The notes under the pieces were generated by a model. That model was not told the DNA's origin. It saw nothing but the letters and a program-made list of their open reading frames with translations, and searched no databases. A DNA stretch of 64,000 bases from NCBI GenBank assembly GCA_022496185.1, contig WTXG01000002.1, positions 372,001 through 436,000 on the forward strand. Direction: 5' to 3'. The stretch comes from Multifurca ochricompacta. Its lineage: Eukaryota > Basidiomycota > Agaricomycetes > Russulales > Russulaceae. Positions 36,498 to 48,459 of this stretch are shown in pieces (positions within the stretch are counted from its first letter, which is position 1; each line of letters opens with the position of its first letter). The position numbers and the translations under genes are program-made.

Positions 36498-37940
36498 ATG
36501 TCCCCAACCCGTCCTTCTTTTGTTAGATCAGCCAAACGGCAAGGTATTTTCGATGGTCGTGAGTTTGTTGATGACTTGATTTGGGTATGGGCCGCTCTAA
36601 CCCCATTTTAACGACAGTTTTCCCTCCTCATCTGTGCGTCCATATAATTTACTTTGGTGGTTTCCTTTAAATCGACTTCACGTCCTGATGGCTCTACAAG
36701 CACAAGCACTCAGACAAGTAGTAGCACTGATGGTGGCTTATTCGGACCCATCTTTGGATCTATTACCAGCGCCCTTTTCCCTCCGCTGCCCAGTTCAACC
36801 CCAACCTCTACGGACTCAGGGGCATCGTCGTCTTCCTCGTCAGCGGCACCGTGAGTTTATATACTTGCTGCTCGCCTAAATTCGCTCAAGCCATCCTTCG
36901 TTTCTAGGAGTTCCGCCATTAGCGCCTCCTCTTCCACCACTAGCCCACTTCTGACGAGCTCTGCCGTTACTTCCTTTACCGCCACAACCCTTTTTACTCC
37001 TTCCACGACATTACCCCCAAGTTCTGCGTCTGTCGACGTGTCCACCTCCGGCGATTCAGTTGTCACACTCACTTCTGTAACACATGTTCAAGCCTCCCAG
37101 TCCCCGACTCAAACCCCAACGTCACTATCCTTCCTCCAAAATACATCCGCTATGATCCCTGTCTTTACCGTCGTTGGCATCATCGCAGTCATCATCATCT
37201 TCACACTCGGGACGTTCGCGGTACGCAAGAACAAGCGCAACCGCCTGATCAAGGGAGCAATAGACTTCTCGCCCACAGCTGCCCACCTTGTCTATGACGA
37301 TGAGGAGAAGCGCGGTGGTGGTGGTGGTGGTTTTTTGCGCACGAGTGACAAGTTATCCCACTCGCCCAGTACAGGCGCTTATGCTCAACCCCTCGGTGGT
37401 GCCCTTGCCCCAGCACCCGCACCCAACAAGATGCAGCCAGGGACAAGTTTTGTCAGTGCGGGGGGCACGCATACGGGAGCTCCACTTACTCGCATTATGA
37501 TGCTGCTCGACAGCCACAGCAATGGCAGTGGCAGCAGCGACAGGAATTAACTCCACCGGGCCTGTCACCCGCTGTCCAGCATCCATCTTCGCTCTTACCG
37601 GGTCACGATATCGATATATCCGTGGGTTCGCATACCGGCGGGATTCCATCCGGGCGTCCAGCATCCCGTTTGCGGCGCCATCGCAGCTACTTGGTGGTAG
37701 TGGTAGTGGGATGCGCCCGAGAGAGCACGACGACTACACACGACCACCTCTATCACCTGTGATTGCGGATGTGCTTGGGGGTGACAACGGGTGGTCGACG
37801 GAGCACGAGACGGCTAATATGAAAGTCAGGGACGATCATCTCAGTCATCCCCGTGTCTTGAAGGTAAGTGTGCCTTTTGGCTCGTGTTAGGGAGTTTGCT
37901 GGTTAAATGGGAGGTGTAATGGCAGGTTGTCAACGAATGA
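36498..37940 (+). CDS. Ser/Thr-rich single-pass membrane protein
   Basis: Short start exon (MSPTRPSFVRSAKRQGIFDG), then Ser/Thr-rich low-complexity exons (STSTSTQTSSSTDGGLFGPI, SSTPTSTDSGASSSSSS, SVDVSTSGDSVVTLTSV) likely to be heavily O-glycosylated. One transmembrane helix follows (MIPVFTVVGIIAVIIIFTLG, about 37150-37215), then a basic stop-transfer RKNKRNRLIK and a cytoplasmic tail. The layout resembles Mid2/Wsc-like wall sensors, but no WSC or other domain is seen, so function is open. The tail probably continues through two frame changes (about 37459-37470 in a G run, and about 37677-37686): YSHYDAARQPQQWQWQQRQE, then LLGGSGSGMRPREHDDYTRP and HPRVLK, with a last intron before VVNE and the stop at 37940. 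Without these changes it would end at 37550. The 5' exon is tentative. Confidence 0.6.
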
Positions 37941-38205
37941 TCCTTTTTTTTTGTTGCTCACACATCTCCGTGCCGGTCGCGCCTCCCTCATTATACCCGC
38001 GTGTCGACCACGCGTTCACCGTCGTGAATGAACTTGATGTTCATTGTTGTAGTTTACGACACAGTGAATCTGAAATCCCGACCTTATATACCCACAGTTC
38101 GTTTCTCCTTCCCACCGCCCCTTCCTACTTCTTTCTCGCTACTTTCGACCAGGGCGTGGTGTTTGGAGTCAGGTCGTATTTATTGTCTTCCTGCTCATAC
38201 CCTTC

Positions 38206-40407
38206 TCATCGCCCCCAGCTGCTGCCTTTTTGACCTCGCATCTTCCATTCTCGCCGCTCCAGGTACCAAACAAGATACGTAACGACGAGAGTCGCAGCGC
38301 ACGTGAAGATCATCGTAATCATGCCTTTGTGAAACCGGGGCGCATCGGTTGCAGGGTAAAATAGAAGCGGCCACCACGCGTTGACCACATTGTTCCACAT
38401 GCTGATAATGTGTGGACCGTATTAAACAATGTGAAAGAATCATTGTATGGAAGCTACGATGGAACGCACTTCATAGACGCGAGCACGATCGCGCGCTCCT
38501 GGTGGTCATCCGCACATATCTGATTCGCCCATGCAAAGGTTGTAGCCTGGCCCGAGAACGAGGCACCTGCGAGATCTAACGAACACCGTATTCAGCCACT
38601 GACTTAAATCAACAGTATCTGGCGAAACTAACAGTATGCGAAGAATTTGAGCCCTGTCGGACTGCTCCACACGAGTATGCACGTTGCCGCGATTATACAC
38701 GCGAAGGACATGTACACAAGGATCGGCCAGCGCTCCTGCGTTCTGTCTGTCAACATTGCGCACACAAGTGTGGACACGATCCCAACGGCGGTGACACCGG
38801 AAGGGTAGTTGTCTAACGTAAAACAATCACGTCAGGTAAAGATATATCAGAAAAAGAAAGCTGCAATGGGGTACCAATCTGCTCAACCGTATATCCCCCA
38901 ATGGCTTTGAGCCATTGCCCCATAAGATTGTTCGAACCGAAACTTTCCGTCTCGCCTGAGATAGCAAACTTGAAAACGCGTCAAGACAAGAAAAAAGGCG
39001 TGAATTCGAAAAGTGATGCTCAAGGTGTACCAGAAGGCTGCATGCATACCATCGCCAGCGGCTGAGCACGCGCTTGGCGACGTCCCAAGTAAGTGGACCG
39101 TGGGAGGTGTCCGTGCTGTCGAGACGACTTGATGACAACACCCGTTCCTCGTCCGAAAGATAAAACGCTTTTGTCGTGGCCGGGACATCAGGAAAGATGA
39201 AAAAGCCGTAGAGAGCGATGGGGACCGTGATGATACCGTCAATGATGAATCTGTGCGCTTCGTCGTGAGAGATATGCCATTTACGTAGCGCTGGAATATT
39301 ATTCACAACCATCGCCACCCACTCCTTCCCGCCTTTCCATTAAGGTTTCTGCAGAAATAAAGGCAAGAGAAAAGGACTTAATTCATAGTCTAACGAGGAA
39401 TGGGATGGGCGTACCGATACACCGCTGCTTGTAAAACTCCAGAAAAGCTTCGCATCGGCGAGTGTCCGGGCCGATATGATCAGAGCTCGCTCGCATGGGG
39501 AATGTAACGGAGACCTACAGTGTCCCTACCAACCCGCTAGAGGTGAAGATCGCCGAGCGTTTTCCGAGCTCGTTCGGTTTATACCAACTGAAACTACGGT
39601 TCACGTGTAAATCAGGATGAAAGCAAGGTGGACGAACGAGCCAAGGATATAATGGGTGCCCACAAAAGTGGATGACTCTGCCATGCCCTGAAGGAAACGA
39701 ATTGCGTAAATCTGATTGCGTCAGCATCCTTTAGTGGGTGCCTTGGAACAAATGAACAAAAAAACATACTTGCTGAACATTGTGAACGGCACTCGTGCTA
39801 TGATAAGATGTACAGCTCAGATAAGTGATATCATGCAAGGTATTAATGCACCAGAAGGTCAAGATGCCCCAGAAAATCTGCATCGTTGGAAGCCAAATCC
39901 TTGGGGGACACGTTGGAGCATTAGATTATCTGAAGAAGCGAATTAGCCGAATTTTAGCGTGAAAGGCCACATGCAAGGGAAGGGATCGCTTACTCGGCAC
40001 CATTCCGACGATGTAACCGCATGTAAAAAGGGTATTTATTTTCTGGTTGGGGATCGGTATGCTTTAGTTTCAGGGAGATGTCAAGACATACGTTGAATTG
40101 AGTCCCGAACATGTGCAATTCTTCTTTCATTCCAGATACATATGCGTTCGACATATTGGATCTGTCCAAGTCTTCCGGTTATAGGAACAGAAAGATGTCA
40201 GGAGCAGCCAAGAGAGCAGCAAAAGTTGGGTGACTACGGACAATTTGTGAAATACTAGCAGTGTGGATGTGAGGTTTTTAAATGCTTGAGAGGAGGGAAA
40301 GTTGAACGTACCATGAGAGAGCAATAGGATAATATGAACCAATCAATCTTGATCAGTAGCTTAGTCTCAGCTTTGGAAGGAGATGTATAACCTAGTGGCC
40401 ACGCCAT
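38206..40407 (-). CDS. MFS transporter, Dal5/allantoate-permease type
   Basis: Twelve-helix anion:cation symporter of the Dal5 group (allantoate, nicotinate, pantothenate or similar acids). The first exon, starting at 40407, reads SPSKAETKLLIKIDWFILSY. Then come LDRSNMSNAYVSGMKEELHM (the TM1 hallmark LDRxN), YAIRFLQGMAESSTFVGTHY, WYKPNELGKRSAIFTSSGLV, LQAAVYR, GWRWLFIIDGIITVPIALYG with FFIFPDVPATTKAFYLSDEE, LTWDVAKRVLSRWRW, NLMGQWLKAIGGYTVEQ, PSGVTAVGIVSTLVCAMLTD with RTQERWP, and the C-terminal ATLVVTYLVWYLERREWKMR. All are in order and conserved. At least eight short introns; the joint between exons 1 and 2 is not resolved and may hide a missing base. The last helix runs straight into a polar tail ending at 38206. 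Confidence 0.85.
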
Positions 40408-41462
40408 GGGACCTGGAGGATGAAACGTCACACAGCGGCACTAGCTCGTGAAGTGAATGACTGTGACTGATTCCCAGCACGCCACAAGGACGCGAGAAGG
40501 GTCACATGACGGACGGGTGAGAGCGAGAAGCGAGAAGCAAGGGTGAATAGATGAAATTAACTGAGTTGGCTGAGGTGTACACTGAGGATCAACAAGTCAC
40601 CGATACCAATACCACGTCTAGGCGTGTGTGGATGAGTGAGCGATGAGTGATACGAGGATGGCGGATTGACGGAGGATCAGGATCAATAGATTACAGGTCC
40701 CCGTGATGCTCCATTGTCTTCTTCTGGTGGTGTCTGGGTCTCCATGTTGATACACATACGCTTATTCATTCGACGGCCATCAATTATAGTTAGACTTACT
40801 GGGAGGGTTGGATAGTTGTTGTAGGGAAAGAAGTAGGGAAGACTGTTTTTACTTTTACTTTACGAAATTTCGGATCGGTGTGGGTCGCCTCTGAGGTCCA
40901 CAAGTCCAAGTCCAAGTCGAGGTCGAGGTCGAGGTCGAGTCGAGTCACGAGTCACCTCAGGGAGTGTATTAGTAAGCAAAGGAGGTTCCGTGCCGATGAA
41001 CCGCCGTGGGAAGCCGATTGAGGCCCGTTTGTGCCAAGCTGATGACGACAAGTGATCGGGGATCGGTCCAACCAAGCAATAATTCTGATTACACTACCAC
41101 TCATTCTCACCTCTCACTCTCACCTCTCACCTCTCACTCTCACCTCTCACCTCTCATTCTTCTTCTTTCAATACTGCTTATTTATTATTATGATTCATTC
41201 ATTCATTCAGCAGTGAGAGGCTTGACAGGCAAACAGCTAGTTAGTTTAGTTAGTTTAGTTTAGTTTAGGGATCCTACAACTTCGATATTACGTTAGGTTT
41301 TTTGTCCCGAGATCTGCCGCTCAGATCAGATATAGGTGCTGGTGCTGGTGCTGATTTATTAAAATGGCATTCCGCATTCTACATCTCTCCCTCCCTCTCC
41401 CTCTCCCTCTCCCTCTCCACCCATCGCGTTGCGTTGATATCTCTCTCCTCTCCCTCCTAACC
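40408..41462. other. Long divergent spacer MFS / YTP1 with microsatellites
   Basis: About 1.05 kb without a gene, the longest intergenic stretch here and the upstream region of both flanking genes. It contains several simple repeats: a hexamer array (AAGTCC/AGGTCG, about 40900-40945), a CACCTCTCACTCT-type pyrimidine array (about 41095-41160), ATTCATTCATTC (about 41200), a TTAGTTTAGTTAG series (about 41238-41268), GGTGCTGGTGCTG (about 41335-41352) and a CTCCCT array (about 41385-41420). No ORF of note or transposon signature is seen. Confidence 0.6.
41095..41160. repeat. Pyrimidine-rich (CTCTCAC)n minisatellite
   Basis: CACCTCTCACTCT-like units repeat imperfectly about six times on the plus strand. 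Strong purine/pyrimidine strand bias of this kind can form triplex DNA, but here it may simply be a promoter CT tract upstream of the YTP1-family gene. Confidence 0.7.
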
Positions 41463-43720
41463 ATGCGTCTCTACGGCCTCACCCTTAGCTTTCTCCTTCC
41501 TTCTCTTGTTCTCTATGCCCCACACTCTGCTATCGCTAGCCCTTCAGTGATCACGTCTCCAGTACGTTCCGTTCGGAATCCCGATTCAGCTGTAAGGGTA
41601 CATCCTCCCGACTCCTTTCTCTCACTCCTATATACCCGCGATGGTGGCGACGAACACACTCACGGCCACGCTCATGGTCATGGGAATCCATCTCCTCTTG
41701 TCGAGCTTAATGAGACTGACGTTCTCCTCTATCACGCCGAGACACCCCCCTCCTATTGGTCCATCGACATTGATAACCATAATTCCGGAGGAACTAGGCA
41801 TCCCGGTCTCATGGGCCTACACGCACTATTCATGGCGTTGGCTTTCTTTGGCGCCCTTCCCGCTGGTGTGTCTTGGCCGCTTCTTTCTCACTTCTCTTCT
41901 GATTCCTCACGACAGGAATTGCTCTTCGCTCCGTAAATCATCCTTGGCACGGCTTTTCCATACTCCTATTCTGGACGTTTATTGTTTTGGGTGTCGCGGC
42001 GAGCGCATTATACCGAAAGCTTACACCCAATATGTCAGTCCAAATGGGCCCTATTCCCGTAAAGGAGAGACTGATACGGCCTCTCTTTTTACAGGTATGA
42101 GGGTCAGATGCATTGCTTTCACGGATATCTCGTCATCCTTTTAGCATTCACTCTTTCGACGATTGACTTGTTCGCTGGTGCCAGTCGCCTCTTCGCGTAT
42201 GTCAGATCCGTTGAGCAAGGCGGAACTTGTCCATCCGGTCTTTCTGGAATTTCGTAATCATTGGCCAAGAAGACGGTCACCCGCTTGGCATTAATAGTGC
42301 CGAATACGCCAGTCTGGTTGTGGAAGAGTTGGAAGAGTCGGACGAGACTTTCAAGACGGTCGCCCATCACAGTCGCCCTGTTGTCGCTACAACGATTGAT
42401 GACAGGAACACTCACCATGATGACACCGTTCAGTGGGTAAACAAAGTTTCCCGTCATTCGGAGGATTTGCCAGAGACACCAGCGTCTGATCATACGCTAG
42501 TCGGCCACCGCTTCACACGGGGCTCGCAGAACTCCGATGATACTTTACAGCTTCAAAGTCATTTGGCCAAGGATATTCCCCTTTCGCGTCGCATTGGCCA
42601 AGTGCTTTTTGCCACTCTGGAACGGTCTCTTGTTTTCGCTGGCTTCGCTCAGGTGATGCATGGTGTGGTCATCTATACCGGCGGTTGCCGAGAGAATTAT
42701 CTAAATGGCTGTCTTGCTCACCTCATCAGTAAGCCTCTCCCGGTTCTCGACGCGTCCATGACATGATCACTCATTCATTCCATTCCCATCTCACACAGAG
42801 GGTGGCATTTTCTGGTGCTACGGTCTCGTCACTTTTGCTCGTTTTCTTGGGTCGTTCTCTGACTATGGTTGGGCATGGAATCGTGCCCCCGCTGGCCACC
42901 ATGTCTCCGCGGAGTTCGTCGAATCCTTTGTGATCTTCATATACGGCATAACCAATACCTGGATGGAACGCTTTGGTGCCCATCCCGGTGATCCATATAC
43001 AAACAAGCAAATCCAGCACATTGGCATCGCCATCATGTTCTGGTTTGCGGGCTTGGTCGGGATGGGTCTCGAATCTCGTCGTCTACGCCGTTGGCTTGCG
43101 GCAGTGTCCACTGCATCCCTGAAAGCCTCCAACAAGAATAGCGACGCTGTCGCGGAGCCTGCCAGCTACGGGAGTAGTTTCAACCCGTTCCCTGCCTTGG
43201 TCATTGGGGTAACTGGAGTCGCGATGAGCGCTCACTTTCAAATGTATCTTTTTCAGGTGAGTGTCGTACCCGAGTGCGTTTTTCAGGTGTGCTTACATTA
43301 TGAAAGGTCCAAATACACGCGCTCTGGGGCTTTTGCCTCACCGGGTTTGCCTTCTTGCGCTGCCTGACCTATTTCTTCGTCTGGCTCAGTCCCCCGCGTT
43401 CTATCCTTCCCTCACGTCCGCCTTCGGAAGCTTTGTCCAGTTTCTTCTTATCATGCGGAGGCCTCATTTTTATCATGAGTGACGAGGAAATTACGTTTGC
43501 TGCTATGCGCAGGGGCTATGATGGTAGGCTATTCTCCATACTTTTCTTTTCTGAATGCCCCAACGTGGACTGATGTGCCTCGATAGATGTGATGATGTCC
43601 CTCAATGTAGCTGTCGCTGTCACGTGTTTCGCATTCTGCTGGACAATGCTCGTCGTTGGCTTTAAAGGCCGGCTTATATCCAGAACTCATTCTGCTGTAT
43701 CCTTCCATCAGTCCGCGTAG
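41463..43720 (+). CDS. YTP1-family multi-pass membrane protein
   Basis: Fungal membrane protein with an N-terminal DUF2427 part and a C-terminal Ytp1 part; the molecular function of the family is not known. Signal-like start MRLYGLTLSFLLPSLVLYAP. Then a histidine-rich segment DEHTHGHAHGHG that could bind metal, then HPGLMGLHALFMALAFFGAL, WTFIVLGVAASALYRKLTPN, YEGQMHCFHGYLVILLAFTL, RIGQVLFATLERSLVFAGFA, MHGVVIYTGGCRENYLNGCL with AHLISKGGIFWCYGLVTFAR, AIMFWFAGLVGMGLESRRLR, LRCLTYFFVWLSPPRSILPS and SCGGLIFIMSDEEITFAAMR. The last exon ends at 43720. About six introns. A frame change near 42200-42240 (between AYVRSVEQGG and RSFWNFVIIGQ) probably reflects one missing base. The family call is secure. 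Confidence 0.85.
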
Positions 43721-43912
43721 GCTGGTGTGCTTTTCGTCATGTATTCTTTCCCCTGTGGCTTGCATTATTGTGAAGTGATGTTTAATTCCTCCTACCCCAC
43801 ATTCAACACTTCCTCAACCTTATCATTTCACGAAACGACTTCCCATTCCCCTTCAGATGACTGACTCACCACGAATTTATTCAATGTCATTGTCTAGAAT
43901 AATGTCAGTATT

Positions 43913-45401
43913 TTATGCTACGTTTTTTTTTTCTGTCACCCGAATCGCTTTCTCCATCCTCCTGAAGTCGGAGCCAGGCGTAGTCCCAAGAGCACCCATC
44001 CATACCCAGAAACCTGCCCATCCACATGCTACAAAACCCCGTCCACAACTCGATCGATCATTGAAGTCTGTCTGATGTACGATGCGCACAAGCTGCGCGG
44101 CAGCGAGGCCAGTTCCGATGAAGAACGGAGCCCCCTGGGCATTGAGGTAACCCGCAAGTGCGATGCAGCCAATCGAGGACAGGGAGAAGGTAGCAAGTAT
44201 GGAGCGCGTGTGTTCGCCGAACAACAACGCCGTTGAACGTATGCCGACACGCACATCGTCCGCCTTGTCTTGATGTGCGTAAATGCTGTCGTAGACGAGC
44301 GTCCAGAGCACGCCGCCCGCATATAGGGGAATGGCAACAGGCCAGTGAACAGCGCCGGACACAGCTGACCAACCCAGAAGTGCACCCCAGTTGAAGGCGA
44401 GGCCTGGTGATTGACGGGGGGGGAGGAATGAAGTAGCGTAAGCAGAGCGAAGAGTGAGTGACAATGGATGCGCGCGTGACCCAACTCGGTTGGCGGTGTG
44501 GTTTATAGTGGTGGTAGAGGGAGGGAGGGAGTGGATGGATAACGCACCAAGGACAGCTTGAGGCCAGTAAGTGACCCGTTTCATGAGCGGGTATGTGATC
44601 ACCAAGGATAGGGAAGAGGCGCCCAATAAGATACTAGAGCACCACGGGGGAAGGTGAGCTTCTCTGCCAGATTGGAGAGGATGGGAGGAGGGGGTGGGGA
44701 AGCGAGAGGGGAATGTTCACACACACACACACACCTATACCAGTTCAACTGTGTGAGCACCGCGAGCCCGGCTGATAATTGTGGTGTGAGGAACGCGATA
44801 GCCTGACGTGGTGTGATGTCCCCTCGAGCGAGGGGACGCGTTTTGGTGCGCTCTGTAGGTGGGTAGTGAGTTAGGAGGGAGGGAGGGTCGGGGGGGGGGG
44901 GGGGGATAAGGTAGGTAAGATCAATGGTGACGACGTACCAACTGCGTTGTCCAAGTTTCGATCCCACAGATCGTTAATGGTGCATCCTGCCCCTCGCATA
45001 ATCAATGCACCAACGCCGAAAAGAGTAATGAAGGTCAGAGGTATGGATGGGGGAGCGTTAATCGCATATGAAGCCATGGTGATTGACCACGCTATAAAGA
45101 CTCAGCATGTCAAATGCATGGGTCTAAGGGGGTCAAAAGGTTGTGGGACGCACTGCAGGGATAAAATAACAAAAGAGTTCCAATGGGTTTGTCAATGCGA
45201 GTGAGATAAAGATATGGTTGTGCTTTTGGCGGTAGCCTGTCCACCCATGTCGTCGATCCGGCGGCCTCTGTGTCGAGAAGACGATATGGGGGCGGAGGAT
45301 TTGGTGGTATAAATGCGCCCCGTTCGAATAAAATTAGGTGTGGGTCTTGAATAAATCACTCGCAGGCGGCAATGTAAGCCGCGGCATACTAAAAATGCCA
45401 T
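43913..45401 (-). CDS. COQ2: 4-hydroxybenzoate polyprenyltransferase (ubiquinone synthesis)
   Basis: Integral inner-mitochondrial-membrane enzyme that attaches the polyprenyl tail to 4-hydroxybenzoate in ubiquinone synthesis. The presequence contains [20 protein letters not shown]. Then, after a frame change in a short C run (45289-45293), come [68 protein letters not shown] (first Asp-rich motif NDxxDRxxD), [70 protein letters not shown] (second motif DxxYAHQD) and [18 protein letters not shown]. Both prenyl-diphosphate motifs are intact. Introns include a CA repeat (44718-44735) and a 16-G run (44890-44905). Start ATG 45401; ends EKKNVA at 43913. Confidence 0.92.
44890..44905 (+). repeat. 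16-G homopolymer within a COQ2 intron
   Basis: Sixteen consecutive G residues on the plus strand, so a C run on the transcribed side. It lies in the intron between DRNLDNAV and ERTKTRPL. Length calls of such runs are unreliable. Confidence 0.8.
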
Positions 45402-45601
45402 CGACCAGCCCTTCGTAGTCAGGGCAAAGCAATGTTGGTGCACAACGACAGCAACGAAAAGAGATCGCTCATGAGATGGTCTTATCTTTTATCTTATCAC
45501 GGCGCATACGCCGTTCAACGGAAAATGAAAACGGCTGGGTACTACATTACATTCACGACATCCACAGATCTGTGGACAATGCCAAATATCAGGAGTAGTG
45601 T

Positions 45602-46508
45602 TCACCATTCCTTTGCAATCTTGAGCCTCCATCTCCAATCTATGTGATATTCTGTTTTAATACAAGATTCGGGGAATCTGTAAGGCACGCACCAAGCCAC
45701 ACTTGGCCATCAAGGTCAACGACTTTGCTTCTGACTTCGTACGTCCCCCTGGCTGTAATTCCAGACGGGAAATCATCATTAATCACTTCCGTAGAACGTG
45801 GATTCGGGTCTGCAGGGTAGGAGCCCAGCATGGCTTCCACCTTCTCTGCGTTGTGTGTCAAGACTGGATGAGTGGTCATCATTTTGGTTCACACACCTTT
45901 GATAATGGAGCGCTTGATCACTTGGACGTAGCGTGCACCCTGATCCTGCCGTCAGTCGGTCTGTAACAGTATCTTTGATTCAGATCATACAGTCACGATT
46001 GAGTGGTTGACTTTATACGAAATGATGGCCCTAATCGAATGCTTCAATGACGCTGCCGCATGTGAAGAATCGAAAGGAGCGCTCACTTGTACGGTGCTCC
46101 CTCCTTTACTTGAATGGGGTTGGTCGTGTAGTACTCTCTTTGGCTTTCGCTAGTGAGATCAAGTTTGATCGACCTCCCCTCAGGAAGGGTAGGGGAGGTC
46201 AGCTCCAGACTCAAGACAGTAAGCTATGCGGAGGGTTAATGAGAGTGACGAAACGTTGATAAAAGGGTTGACCTTGGGCTGAGCCCCATCGCCACCCGAA
46301 GCTGCATTAAGTCCAAGGCTAGCTTTCCAACGCGCTAGACTCTCATCTTCAGCATCTAGGTTACGATATTCGTCCACGGTTTTACCCGCAGCGGGCTTGT
46401 ATCCTGTAATCGCTATTATTATAACGGTACGACAACCAAGAAAGAAGAGGATCAACCTGGAGTGTTGATGGCTGCGAAATCCTCAACGTCCTCACTTTTA
46501 TCGGCCAT
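45602..46508 (-). CDS. RDI1: Rho GDP-dissociation inhibitor
   Basis: Cytosolic chaperone that extracts prenylated Rho/Cdc42/Rac GTPases from membranes and keeps them inactive. Exons give ADKSEDVEDFAAINTP, GYKPAAGKTVDEYRNLDAED, ESLARWKASLGL (regulatory arm), SLELTSPTLPEGRSIKLDLT, the short hydrophobic segment KVNHSIVT, KVEAMLGSYPADPNPRSTEV, FPSGITARGTYEVRSKVVDL and finally, after an intron, YHIDWRWRLKIAKEW: the immunoglobulin-like lipid-binding domain and its invariant last residues. The last exon is only recovered if an acceptor at about 45653 is used; it then ends exactly at the expected family C-terminus (stop 45602-45604). About 200 residues and clean reading. Start ATG 46506-46508. Confidence 0.92.
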
Positions 46509-46746
46509 GATATCGAACTGTAGTTGTAGATGCAGATAAACACAATGCGGATTGCGGCGCGTTGCTACTACATCGATATTCCCACGGTCGGTAAATGAAA
46601 TCGATTATTCATTTAATCTCAAAATATACTCTTCCCTTTCTTTACAACCTTTCAATATTCAGTATTCAATCTTTGGACTAAGCGGCAGAAGTATAACGTG
46701 TTTTCCAAGGCCTACCAGGTGTCACCCCTCGGACGATGCATCCCGG

Positions 46747-48459
46747 CTAGAATATATCAGCGCTCGCCTCGATCTCAGCACGAATCGATGGATTTTCCTC
46801 ACCTCCTTTGAAGCGACATTTGTCCTTGAGGGAAAACTGACATTTGACCCCAAACGGACAAACATGACCCCAGCAGCAACTCTCTCCGTACGGGCATTCA
46901 CGATCTGAGCGCCATTGTTATGACTGCTCGTGACTTGTTCTAAAAAGGCGGGGTACCAACGTACCATTATTCGAAAACCAGCATGGGGACTGTTTTGCGT
47001 TTTTGGCAAGCGCGGCGAGTTGACCTTCCGTCAATGTATATTCATGAGAATATTTGCAGTGTCCCTTATTTAGAGCATTTGAGTGCAGCCTCCCGGATTC
47101 CGCACTTTGTGCTTACTTCATTTGAGCAAGTTCCAATTAAGTAGTGCTCATTGCATGGGGGTGGGGTTTCTGAAAATGGTCTGTAAACAAAGTGTGAATG
47201 TAGGGCTGAGAACGTACGTTTGTGCAAGGGCTGCGCCAGCGCCTCAGTGCCTGATGTGCTTAGTGGGAGTCAGAACTTACAAGAGCTGGATCGATGGCGC
47301 TCTGTCTGCGTTTCTCATTTGAGGACTGTGGGGGTGTGCAAACATCCAGATCATCGAACACTGGAAGAGGAAGTGGAGGGGACGAGGAAGGGGTTGTCCA
47401 TGTTACTTTGCTGGTAGGACTGTTCTTCATAAATAGGCCTGCCACCATGAGGGAAGGGATGCGGGCAGATGTACCAGCAGAAAGGTTAGTGTGACTTCGC
47501 AGGATGACCAGCTTGTCAGAGGCCAGGCAACTCTCAAGGATGGGCATAATAGACAAGACTGCCGATCCGTTTCCACCTGGTCACGAAGACAACATCAAAT
47601 CGGTGACAGATAGGATAAAACATCACGAACCACTGAAGATTATGCGAGCAATCTGAGGAAGACCGGCGAAAAGTTGCAGGTATTCTGTTTGAGGACTTTA
47701 AAAACGAGCGGGTTGACTTGGATGTTGCTCACCCTCCATCTTTCTCTCTGCGTCTCTTTTGCTACATACCTCGACGACATTCAAGTGTGGTGTTTCATTT
47801 AAACCAATAAAAAACTCGTCGAATTGATCGGGAGTACAGAAGCCACTGGTGGCCAGGTCATCCCGAAGCTGGAGTTTCCTGACGTAAATAGTAATTGAAA
47901 GTTTGACGTTCGTACCCTGAAGGGGTCTGTCGTTAGCGAGGTAGTCGGCAATGCCCTGAACAATATCTTGTCCCGCATTTTTCCCGCCATCCTTGCCTCG
48001 ATTAATATAATTCGCGGAGAATACGTTCCTTGTACCGTCAATCACGCAGAGTGCGACATTTTTCTGTAGTTGGGCGGAGGTTATAGATCAGGACCGGGAC
48101 CAGACAGACCAGCACGTTGCTCACATCTTTGCCGTCAACATCACCTTTTTCTCCAGAAAAAGAGGTTTTGTTCTTGTGGTCATGTGTACTGGCCATGGTC
48201 GAGTAGGCCTTCTTCCAAACGGTTAGTTCAACTTCCAGTTCCTTCACTTTTCCAATAAGCTGTGCGTTCTCATCCGATGTAGCCTTAGTGAGTTCTATCG
48301 GTAAATGAGTAGATTGTAAGCCCGAAGTCTTCATCGCTCGTACCTTGTACCTTGGCCAGGAGTTCTTGCCTAATTAACGAATTCACTAGTAAATACTACT
48401 ACTTAAAGAAACCCTCACCATTGTTCTTGTTTACTTGTTGTCTTAAGTGAAGAATCCAT
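46747..48459 (-). CDS. DUF7923 + CCCH zinc-finger protein
   Basis: Probable RNA-binding protein of an Agaricomycete family with an N-terminal coiled coil, a central DUF7923-type domain and C-terminal CCCH fingers. Start exon MDSSLKTTSKQEQ, then QELLAKVQG, ATSDENAQLIGKVKELEVEL with TVWKKAYSTMA (coiled coil). The central domain starts NVALCVIDGTRNVFSANYIN, followed by RGKDGGKNAGQDIVQGIADY, NVKLSITIYVRKLQLRDDLA, FCTPDQFDEFFIGLNETPHL and DKLVILRSH. Near the end are LTEGQLAALAKNAKQSPCWF and ECPYGESCCWGHVCPFGVKC followed by QFSLKDKCRFKGGEEN, giving closely spaced Cys/His residues of CCCH type. Stop 46747-46749. About eight exons. The exon boundaries between 46990 and 47690 are approximate. Confidence 0.72.

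Noticed and set aside
40085..40345. Possible truncated start of the MFS transporter, or a pseudogene
   Set aside because: An upstream exon beginning at 40407 supplies the normal N-terminus and the remaining helices are intact, so I treat it as one functional gene with an unresolved joint.
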